Below, one piece after another: positions 12,401-24,400 of a stretch of DNA of 64,000 bases. The notes under the pieces are model-generated. The model was given only the letters and a program-made list of their open reading frames with translations, had not been told where the DNA came from and made no database searches. Origin of the DNA: Patella vulgata (lineage: Eukaryota; Mollusca; Gastropoda; Patellidae). The first letter of the stretch is position 1, and each line of letters begins with the position of its first letter. The translations under genes and the position numbers were made by a program. The stretch lies in contig NC_065886.2 in the NCBI RefSeq assembly GCF_932274485.2, positions 40,969,501 through 41,033,500 of the forward strand, written 5' to 3'.

Positions 12401-15400
12401 TAGATTTTTTTGATAGCGACATATTACTTTGCTCAAACGAAAGGGGATTCATCCCTTCCGAATTATATAATCATGAATGTGCCCCAGGAAATTACTAATA
12501 CTCGTATATTCAAAGAGCGATAGAAAAATACATTCCTGTGATGCATTACACGATATCTTGAATTCCGTATTAATTAAGACGCGTATTTTGACTTTTAAAT
12601 ATTCCCCTCTCCCCTCACTAAACAGAGTTCAATACTCATAAGATTACGTATTATTGTATGTTGACTAATTGTATGTCAGATTGATTTCGTCTCACCGCAA
12701 GCTTTCCGGTTCGATGAATTTGGAGAAATGTTTTTTGACAAATGTTATGCAAGATTTGTATTTGGTAATTTGTAGTTCGAGATTTGTTTTTCATTGAATG
12801 TTTTGATTTTCTAAAATACATTTTATTTTTATATCAAAATACAATTAAGTTAAACAAAAAATACAATTTACAAATCTGATATGAAAAATGTCTGATTTAA
12901 AAAACAAAAACGAATATTGATTTTACGATACAAATGTTAATTTTAAGATACAAATTTTAATATTAAGATTCAACTGTTATTTTTATATAGTGTAGGCCTA
13001 CACATGTCGAAATATGTCAATAAATGAAGAAATAAGAATTAAGTGCGATGAATTAAGAATTAAGAACACTGAATAAAGAGCTGTTTGGTCTTCCATAGGT
13101 CATCCAACTTGTCTGCTCCATCCGAGTTAGTGTAAACTGAAAAACGCAAAGAAATGTACTTTGAGGGACATTCTGTCCAACAGGCGTCGCGGCGGCCTGT
13201 TCTTATTAGACTCCTGTCAAAGGTTCTTTTACGTGCACGGGACTTTGGTCTTTAGTCTCATCCGAACTACAATATATTGCCCCTTGTCAGGCCCTCTGTG
13301 ATTCAGCAATGACAAGGGGGAACCACGCAAGAAAGTCCAGATGAATTTTTTATTCCAACACCGGGATCAATCATGCGAGCCAAAGTCTTACTCGCTGAGC
13401 CACCGCGACTCCCATTGATTTATAAATGCCACATTTTATACCAAATGATTGCAATGTAAATTGGGATTTTCAACATTCCTAATCTGCAGAATTTGAGAGA
13501 ATTAAACAGTGGTGCGTTTACGCGATCATGAAAACATAATGCATTGTCACATTTATTTTACAAATCTGATATGACAAATGTCTGATTTCTTTAAAAATAT
13601 TGATTTTAAGATTCCAATTTTAATTTTAGTATACAAATGTCGAAATACAACATATGAAGAAATACGAATTAAGGACTATGAATTAAGAACCAAGAATTAA
13701 TAAAACTGGATAAGGAGCTGTTAAGTCTTCTAACTGTGTATGAACGATATGTTTAAACTTTGCTGGATTTACACTTGGCCAGAATTCTGAGAGCTGAGCC
13801 CACTCCATAACAACCAACTCTGACATTTGAGCGGAAAATAAGAATCAAATTAATAATGTATTGCAGGTTGCTTAGAAATTATAAAGCCTGTTTGGTTAAT
13901 GCTGATTGCTTCAGTGGAAGTTACAAGTCTGGTTTTGAAGAATATGTAAGGAACCACACACACTTCGATTGTGGCAAGTACACAGTTACATTGTATGCTC
14001 CACTACAATTAAAACGAAGCTTAGTATGAACTACTACGCCTTTAAAACTAGACTACATTATTGTTAATCCGGGACAATAACCATCTCGGTTTCAATCTAT
14101 AGATATACCAAGAAAAGAAATATCTATTTTTTTACCAATTAATCCAGAAAAATAATTATTTCACATTTAATTAAAGGGACATTAGGTAAGCTTATATAAA
14201 GAGGTGACAGTTCTCGCTATAATAGTTAAAAAATAGATAATGGAAAGAAAATATACTGACAATTTCAGTCAAGTTGCTTCACTCTGAAAACTATATATTA
14301 GCCATTCAATTTTAGGCTAGCCTCGGTCGTCATTACTGCCCTTGTTACAATAATAAACAATGTCTCGGTCATCCATTTTTACGTTTATTCCATCCATCAC
14401 AAAACATTCAAATCCACTAAATATCGCAGGCTAACGATGGCATCGAGAGCTGATTATGGTCTTGATAAGTTAATTAATGATTAATAATTTGACCAGTAAT
14501 AGGCAGATTTAACTCTTGCATAATGTATGTTTAAGAATGGATGAAATGGATTATATTAAATACCCTACTTGTCTGTAACTAAAGGGCTAATGAAGACGAC
14601 ATTAAGAAAAATAAAATCATAGAATTCATCAAATGTTTTGATCAAGTTCGTAACACGCGTAAAGGAGGTACTATTTAAAGATTTCGTTGATAAATATTTT
14701 AATATTTAGATCATGTGATCATATTCTGCAAAACAGCACCCGGGAGTGAATCTTCCACAAATTGCCATAAAATGGGTGAGAGGGCGTTCAAATTTCTTAA
14801 AATGTGTTCAAACGAATACAAATTCTAAATAACTGCTTCAAGATATGACAAACGCGCAAGTTTACAGATCCGTATCCAGATCACCAAAAACCAATGTTCG
14901 CCTATCGAAAGTTTAAGGCGAACATAATTGTACTTATCAAAGCGTGTATTATGAACTAGTTTTATCAGAGTGTAATTAAAATAAATACGTTTCTTTAATT
15001 TGCAGAGTGCAACACCACCGCAGCATCAACTTGTGACTTTCAAGGTGGAAGAGCCAGCAATAGTGAATTTTGCAGGTAAAGTGAAAATAGTCATGCATAA
15101 TGATTGGGTTGTAATCGAACAATCCACAAATCAGATAACTATATAAATGAAATTAAATGGGATTTATCTAATGAAGTCCAAGCAGTGTGCTTTGAGGGAC
15201 ATTTTGCCCGACAATGTCGAGGCGGCTTACTCTTATTCGAATTCCAACTGTCAAGGATTCTTTTACGTGGCTTTTGTCTCATCCGAACGACCATTTGTCC
15301 CTTGCCAGACCCTCTGTCCGGCATCACTGTCTAGGGGGAACCACGCCAGAAAATCCCGATGAACTTTTTCGGCCAATGCCGGGATCAATGCCGTTAAAGT

Positions 15401-18400
15401 CTTACTCACTGAGCCACTTACTAACATTTTATACCAAAAGGATTGCAATATAAATTGTGATTTTCAACATTCCTAATCTGTAGAAATGTTGGGAATTTTT
15501 TTGAGAGAGAATTGAACATTGGTGCGTTTACAAAATTTACAAATCTGATGTCTGATTTCTAAACAATATTGATTTTAAGATACACATTTTATTTTTAGTA
15601 TACAAATGTCGAAATACAACAAATGAAGAAATAAGAATTAAGGACTATGAATTAAGAAAACTGGATAAAGAGCTGTTAGTTTTAACGGTGTATGAACAAC
15701 ATTTTTTTAAAACTTTGTTGGATTTACACTTGACCCGAATTCTGATACCCGCGCCCAACCCATTACAAATGAAGAAATAAGAATTAAGGACTATGAATTA
15801 AGAACGAAGAATTAAGAAAACTGGATAAAGAGCTGTTAGTTTTAACGGTGTATGAACAACATTTTTTTAAAACTTTGTTGGATTTACACTTGCCCCGAAT
15901 TCTGATACCCGCGCCCAACCCATTACAAAAAAACTGATATCTGAGCGGAAAATAAGAATGTCATTAATAATGTATTGCAGATTGCTTGGAAATCATAAAG
16001 CCTGCTTGGTAAATGCTGATTGCTTCAGAGGAAGTTACAAGTCTCATTTTGAAGAATACGTAAGGAACCACACACATTTCGATTGTGGCAAGTACACATT
16101 TACTTTTTATGCCTATACTACAATTCAAAGGAGGCTTAGTATGAACTACTACGCCTTTAAAACTAGACTACATTATTATTAATCCGGGACAATAACCATC
16201 TCGGTTTCAATCTACATACATGTATACCAAGAAAAGAAATATCTATTTTTTACAACTTAAAATTGGAGTCATCCGATGGCATCGAGAGTTGATTATAGTT
16301 TTGGCAGGTTAATATTAAATGTCTAATTAATAATGTATATAACATTTAAGGCCCAAAGAAAGACCTGCAATATGCAGATTTAGCTCTTAAATGATGTTTG
16401 TTTAAGTAGGTTCAGATTTTATAAGCACACATAGTTGAAGCTGTGGACCACCCTACCTTTATGCGTATGGGTGAATCGCCGCGGTGATTTACCATCTGCA
16501 CTCTTTGAATGGATTCAAACACAGTGTATCCAAACCAGTTTTTGTATTAACTTTTATTCATTTACTATTTACAAGAATCTTGGGATATTTAAAACATCGA
16601 AGTCATGCGTCCGGGTTTCAACTTTTATTCAATCTTGTCTGTGTCTGTGTCGTAACAGGATCTCAAGCTCGGATCATGTTTTAATGTTTTGTGAAACAGC
16701 ACCCGGGGATGAATCTTACACTCTGAAGTCAAATGGCAATAGAGTGGTGAGAGGGCGTTCCCATTTCATAAAAGATTCCAAGTTCTAAGTAACTGTTAAC
16801 GCGACATGCAAAAGCCCCGATCATAGACTTCGGTGCAACCTTCTTCATTAGCTGTTTTTTAAGAGATTATTCATAACATCCCTTGGAGTATGACAAACGC
16901 GCTGGATCACAGATCCCAGTCCAGATTACCCCGAAACAAAAGAACAACAAAAAAATATGTTCACCTCTCGAAAACCCATGTTCACCTCTCGAAAGTTTAA
17001 GGCGAATGTAATTGTACTTACCAATACCTGTATTCTGAACTAGTTCTATCAGAGTGTAATTAAAATAGGTACGTTTCTTTAATTTTAAGATACAAACTCT
17101 GCAGAGTGCAACACCACAGCGGCATTAACTTGTGGTATTGAAGCTGGAAGATACACCAATAGTGAATTTTGCAGGTAAAGTGAAAATAGTCATTCATATT
17201 ATAATTAGGTTGTGAAATCAATAAATCCACAAATCCAGATAACTATATAAAGTAAATTAAATGAGGTTGATCGTTATGAAAGACCAAACAGAGCTTTATT
17301 CAGTTTTCTTAATTCATAGTCCTTAATTCTTATTTCTTAATTTGTTGTCGTATTTCGACATTTGTATGCTATAATAAACATTTGCATCTTAAAATCAATA
17401 TTTATTTTACAAATCCGGATCTGTCATTTTGTTTAATTTAATTGTATTTTAATGTAAAGATAAAATTTATTTTACGAAATCAAAACATTGCATTTACATT
17501 TCATCTGAAATCTCGAACAACAAATTTCCAAATACAAAACTTGCAAAACATTTGTCTAAAAACATTTCTCCAAATTCATCGAGCCTAAATGAACCTAGCA
17601 TACAATAAGTCCCCATACAATAATGAGGAATCGCTCGATGGCCGTGACTTTAGTGAAATCAATTGCGTGGCTAATCAGTTGAGTTATGTTTATATACTAA
17701 CTGTTGGGCTAATCCGAGCCATCAATAAATTACATAAATTGAGAGTAGTCTATTTTTAGTAATTAGATTTTTTTGATAGCGACATATTACTTTGCTCAAA
17801 CGAAAGGGGATTCATCCCTTCCGAATTATATAATCATGAATGTGCCCCAGGAAATTACTAATACTCGTATATTCAAAGAGCGATAGAAAAATACATTCCT
17901 GTGATGCATTACACGATATCTTGAATTCCGTATTAATTAAGACGCGTATTTTGACTTTTAAATATTCCCCCCTCCCCTCACTAAACAGAGTTCAATACTC
18001 ATAAGATTACGTATTATTGTATGTTGACTAATTGTATGTCAGATTGATTTCGTCTCACCGCAAGCTTTCCGGTTCGATGAATTTGGAGAAATGTTTTTTG
18101 ACAAATGTTTTGCAAGATTTGTATTTGGTAATTTGTAGTTCGAGATTTGTTTTTCATTGAATGTTTTGATTTTCTAAAATACATTTTATTTTCATATCAA
18201 AATACAATTAAGTTAAACAAAAAATACAATTTACAAATCTGATATGAAAAATGTCTGATTTAAAAAACAAAAACGAATATTGATTTTACGATACAAATGT
18301 TAATTTTAAGATACAAATTTTAATATTAAGATTCAACTGTTATTTTTATATAGTGTAGGCCTACACATGTCGAAATATGTCAATAAATGAAGAAATAAGA

Positions 18401-21400
18401 ATTAAGTGCGATGAATTAAGAATTAAGAACACTGAATAAAGAGCTGTTTGGTCTTCCATAGGTCATCCAACTTGTCTGCTCCATCCGAGTTAGTGTAAAT
18501 TGAAAAACGCAAAGAAATGTACTTTGAGGGACATTCTGTCCAACAGGCGTCGCGGCGGCCTGTTCTTATTAGGCTCCTGTCAAAGGTTCTTTTACGTGCA
18601 CGGGACTTTGGTCTTTAGTCTCATCCGAACTACAATATATTGCCCCTTGTCAGGCCCTCTGTGATTCAGCAATGACAAGGGGGAACCACGCAAGAAAGTC
18701 CAGATGAATTTTTTATTCCAACACCGGGATCAATCATGCGAGCCAAAGTCTTACTCGCTGAGCCACCGCGACTCCCATTGATTTATAAATGCCACATTTT
18801 ATACCAAATGATTGCAATGTAAATTGGGATTTTCAACATTCCTAATCTGCAGAATTTGAGAGAATTAAACAGTGGTGCGTTTACGCGATCATGAAAACAT
18901 AATGCATTGTCACATTTATTTTACAAATCTGATATGACAAATGTCTGATTTCTTTAAAAATATTGATTTTAAGATTCCAATTTTAATTTTAGTATACAAA
19001 TGTCGAAATACAACATATGAAGAAATACGAATTAAGGACTATGAATTAAGAACCAAGAATTAATAAAACTGGATAAGGAGCTGTTAAGTCTTCTAACTGT
19101 GTATGAACGATATGTTTAAACTTTGCTGGATTTACACTTGGCCAGAATTCTGAGAGCTGAGCCCACTCCATAACAACCAACTCTGACATTTGAGCGGAAA
19201 ATAAGAATCAAATTAATAATGTATTGCAGGTTGCTTAGAAATTATAAAGCCTGTTTGGTTAATGCTGATTGCTTCAGTGGAAGTTACAAGTCTGGTTTTG
19301 AAGAATATGTAAGGAACCACACACACTTCGATTGTGGCAAGTACACAGTTACATTGTATGCTCCACTACAATTAAAACGAAGCTTAGTATGAACTACTAC
19401 GCTTTTAAAACTAGACTACATTATTGTTAATCCGGGACAATAACCATCTCGGTTTCAATCTAGATATACCAAGAAAAGAAATATCTATTTTTTTACCAAT
19501 TAATCCAGAAAAATAATTATTTCACATTTAATTAAAGGGACATTAGGTAAGCTTATATAAAGAGGTGACAGTTCTCGCTATAATAGTTAAAAAATAGATA
19601 ATGGAAAGAAAATATACTGACAATTTCAGTCAAGTTGCTTCACTCTGAAAACTATATATTAGCCATTCAATTTTAGGCTAGCCTCGGTCGTCATTACTGC
19701 CCTTGTTACAATAATAAACAATGTCTCGGTTATCCATTTTTACGTTTATTCCATCCATCACAAAACATTCAAATCCACTAAATATCGCAGGCTAACGATG
19801 GCATCGAGAGCTGATTATGGTCTTGATAAGTTAATTAATGATTAATAATTTGACCAGTAATAGGCAGATTTAACTCTTGCATAATGTATGTTTAAGAATG
19901 GATGAAATGGATTATATTAAATACCCTACTTGTCTGTAACTAAAGGGCTAATGAAAACGACATTAAGAAAAATAAAATCATAGAATTCATCAAATGTTTT
20001 GATCAAGTTCGTAACACGCGTAAAGGAGGTACTATTTAAAGATTTCGTTGATAAATATTTTAATATTTAGATTTTTTAAGCGCGCACATTTGAAGCTGTG
20101 GACCACCCTGAATGCGGGCGAATCGCCCCAGCGATTTTACTCATTTGCACTCATTTTCTATTGTATTCAACCTTGGGCGTTTCTGTGTCGCAGCAAGATC
20201 TCAAGCTCGGATCATGTGATCATATTCTGCAAAACAGCACCCGGGAGTGAATCTTCCACAAATTGCCATAAAATGGGTGAGAGGGCGTTCAAATTTCTTA
20301 AAATGTGTTCAAACGAATACAAATTCTAAATAACTGCTTCAAGATATGACAAACGCGCAAGTTTACAGATCCGTATCCAGATCACCAAAAACCAATGTTC
20401 GCCTATCGAAAGTTTAAGGCGAACATAATTGTACTTATCAAAGCGTGTATTATGAACTAGTTTTATCAGAGTGTAATTAAAATAAATACGTTTCTTTAAT
20501 TTGCAGAGTGCAACACCACCGCAGCATCAACTTGTGACTTTCAAGGTGGAAGAGCCAGCAATAGTGAATTTTGCAGGTAAAGTGAAAATAGTCATGCATA
20601 ATGATTGGGTTGTAATCGAACAATCCACAAATCAGATAACTATATAAATGAAATTAAATGGGATTTATCTAATGAAGTCCAAGCAGTGTGCTTTGAGGGA
20701 CATTTTGCCCGACAATGTCGAGGCGGCTTACTCTTATTCGAATTCCAACTGTCAAGGATTCTTTTACGTGGCTTTTGTCTCATCCGAACGACCATTTGTC
20801 CCTTGCCAGACCCTCTGTCCGGCATCACTGTCTAGGGGGAACCACGCCAGAAAATCCCGATGAACTTTTTCGGCCAATGCCGGGATCAATGCCGCTAAAG
20901 TCTTACTCACTGAGCCACTTACTAACATTTTATACCAAAAGGATTGAATATAAATTGTGATTTTCAACATTCCTAATCTGTAGAAATGTTGGGAATTTTT
21001 TTGAGAGAGAATTGAACATTGGTGCGTTTACAAAATTTACAAATCTGATGTCTGATTTCTAAACAATATTGATTTTAAGATACACATTTTATTTTTAGTA
21101 TACAAATGTCGAAATACAACAAATGAAGAAATAAGAATTAAGGACTATGAATTAAGAACGAAGAATTAAGAAAACTGGATAAAGAGCTGTTAGTTTTAAC
21201 GGTGTATGAACAACATTTTTTTAAAACTTTGTTGGATTTACACTTGACCCGAATTCTGATACCCGCGCCCAACCCATTACAAATGAAGAAATAAGAATTA
21301 AGGACTATGAATTAAGAACGAAGAATTAAGAAAACTGGATAAAGAGCTGTTAGTTTTAACGGTGTATGAACAACATTTTTTTAAAACTTTGTTGGATTTA

Positions 21401-24400
21401 CACTTGACCCGAATTCTGATACCCGCGCCCAACCCATTACAAAAAAACTGATATCTGAGCGGAAAATAAGAATGTCATTAATAATGTATTGCAGATTGCT
21501 TGGAAATCATAAAGCCTGCTTGGTAAATGCTGATTGCTTCAGAGGAAGTTACAAGTCTCATTTTGAAGAATACGTAAGGAACCACACACAATTCGATTGT
21601 GGCAAGTACACATTTACTTTTTATGCCTATACTACAATTCAAAGGAGGCTTAGTATGAACTACTACGCCTTTAAAACTAGACTACATTATTATTAATCCG
21701 GGACAATAACCATCTCGGTTTCAATCTAGATACATGTATACCAAGAAAAGAAATATCTATTTTTTACAACTTAAAATTGGAGTCATCCGATGGCATCGAG
21801 AGTTGATTATAGTTTTGGCAGGTTAATATTAAATGTCTAATTAATAATGTATATAACATTTAAGGCCCAAAGAAAGACCTGCAATATGCAGATTTAGCTC
21901 TTAAATGATGTTTGTTTAAGTAGGTTCAGATTTTATAAGCACACATAGTTGAAGCTGTGGACCACCCTACCTTTATGCGTATGGGTGAATCGCCGCGGTG
22001 ATTTACCATCTGCACTCTTTGAATGGATTCAAACACAGTGTATCCAAACCAGTTTTTGTATTAACTTTTATTCATTTACTATTTACAAGAATCTTGGGAT
22101 ATTTAAAACATCGAAGTCATGCGTCCGGGTTTCAACTTTTATTCAATCTTGTCTGTGTCTGTGTCGTAACAGAATCTCAAGCTCGGATCATGTTTTAATG
22201 TTTTGTGAAACAGCACCCGGGGATGAATCTTACACTCTGAAGTCAAATGGCAATAGAGTGGTGAGAGGGCGTTCCCATTTCATAAAACGATTCCAAGTTC
22301 TAAGTAACTGATAACGCGACATGCAAAAGCCGCGATCATAGACTTCGATGCAACCTTCTTCATTAGCTGTTTTTTAAGAGATTATTCATAACATCCCTTG
22401 GAGTATGACAAACGCGCTGGATCACAGATCCCAGTCCAGATTACCCCGAAACAAAACAACAACAAAAAAATATGTTCACCTCTCGAAATTTTAAGGCTAA
22501 TCAATGGTACTTTATCAAAGCGTGTATTATGAACTAGTGATATTAAAATACATATATTTCTTTAATTATAGATATAATCTCTTCCAACACGGCAGCCCCA
22601 AGGTGCAAAACCATACTGGCATCGTTTTGTGATATTAAAGCTGGGACATACACCAATAGCGAAGCTTGCAAGTAAATTGAATAATATAGTCATTCATCTT
22701 ATAATTCGGGTGGGGGGTTGGATGGCTGAATGGTTAGTGTGCGCGCGCTGTATCATAAAGTCTGTCTTTGAGTCGACTGGCGTGGTTTCGAATCCCCGGT
22801 TGTACGTGACAAGGAGTAGGGTTGTCTGTCCAACCTCGTGGGTTTTCTCCGGGTCCTCCGGTTTCCTCCCACTGCTGAAGACCCTACGCGCAAGCGAATT
22901 ATTGAAATAAAATTAAGTCATATGTTAGTTTGTGTCGTGTGGACGTTAAACCCCATTTCTCTCTCTCTCTCTATAATTCGGGTGTGAAATCGAAAATCAG
23001 ATAACTATATAAAAGAAATTAAATCAGGTTGATCGTCCAGCTTGTCTGTTCCACTCGAGTTTGTGTAGACTGGACTACGCCATGATACGTCAAGCAGTGT
23101 GTTATGACGGAAATGTTGCCCGACAGCGCCGCTGTGGCCTACTCTTATTTCGAGTTCCAACAGTCAATGGTTCTTATACTGTCAAATCATTCTTTCGATT
23201 CCCCGCTTGTGCGTGACAAGGAGTAGGGTCGCCTGTCCATCATCGTGGGTTTTCTCCAGGTCTTCGAGTTTCCTCCCACTACTGAAGACCCCTACGTGTA
23301 AGCGAATTAATGAAATAAAATTAAACCATATGTTAGTCTGGAATGACCTAGTTTGTGTCGAGTGGACGTTAAACTTCTTTTCATTTTATTTCATTTAAAA
23401 AGCCATGGTCAGTACAACTCCTGTAGTAGATCTCTGGATGACGTAACGTACCAAAGGGCACGAGAACCAGAGCCACTGGAAACAGGGACATTTTGAAGGG
23501 TGGTATTTAAATTTTCTAAAGCAATAACCGTAGAACGGTTACGAGTTTCTATTACAGGGGAAGTAATTCTTTAACTGTCTGCATTGTGGACTGATGCACT
23601 ACTGAATATAATACCTCCATGAAATGTGGGCTAGATTTAATTGTGTGTGAACAATATTTATAAACTTGACTGGATTTACACTTGCCCCGAATTCTGACAG
23701 CTGTAGAGACAGGAGCCCACTCCATTTCAACAAACTCGGATATTTGTTTTTAGCTCCTTGTAAGTGCCCAGTTTAAAATAATAATGTTATTAATAATGTA
23801 TTGCAGGCTGATTAGAAATTATAAAGCCTGTTTGATAAATGCTGATTGCTTCAGTGGAAGTTTCAAGTCTCATTTTGACGAATATGTAAGGAACCACCCA
23901 CATGTCGATTGTGGTGAGTACACATCTACTTTTTATGCCTGCACTACAATTAACAAAAAAAAGATTAGTTGTCCTAAACTTGGTGCGAACTAATACGTCC
24001 TTCAAACTAGATTACATATTGTTAATCCGTTACTATAACGGTCTCGGTTTCAGTATTATAAACTCTTTTAATTACCAAGAAAGGAATTCTCATTTGTTTG
24101 CGATTTATGCCAACACAATAATTATGCCTTATTTGTATGCACCTATCGGGCTAATAAAGGCGACATTTAATTAAATAGGCATTAGGTCTTAAATATTATC
24201 TAAATTATTAATTAGACATTAATTAACTTACCAAGATCATAATCAACTCTAGATGTCATCGGATGGTTTTGATATTAAGTAGATTTAAATACGTTTTGAT
24301 GATTTAACGTAAAAATGGATAACCGAGACTTTGTTTATTATCGTAACAACGGTAACAATGACACTCGAGGCTATACTGTATTGTATTCAACATATTCCTT

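Larger units (their letters stand above)
11612..16974 (+). repeat. Tandem segmental duplication, copy 1 (modules 2-3)
   Basis: A 5,363-bp block matches the following block almost base for base, including exons, SINE insertions and the 1.2-kb inverted-repeat element. The junction at 16,971-16,990 repeats a short CACCTCTCGAAA sequence, as expected of unequal exchange. Copy 1 lacks about 138 bp near 14,708 that copy 2 has. Confidence 0.93.
16975..22488 (+). repeat. Tandem segmental duplication, copy 2 (modules 4-5)
   Basis: Second copy, at offset 5,363 from copy 1 up to about 20,070 and then 5,501-5,514 because of the extra 138 bp and small indels. Only scattered base differences are visible, so the duplication is recent. 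Confidence 0.93.

Noticed and set aside
15104-15453. Overlapping open frames repeated at 20,605-20,970
   Set aside because: They lie in a SINE-A copy duplicated with the block. Identity comes from the duplication, not from coding constraint.
16435-16788. 117-codon frame before A4, repeated at 21,949-22,311
   Set aside because: It covers the conserved pre-A intron and differs at its end by an indel. It has no domain and no splice logic.
22713-22800. tRNA gene suggested by box A and box B
   Set aside because: The boxes belong to SINE-B heads. No cloverleaf stems are supported and the sequence runs into the SINE body.
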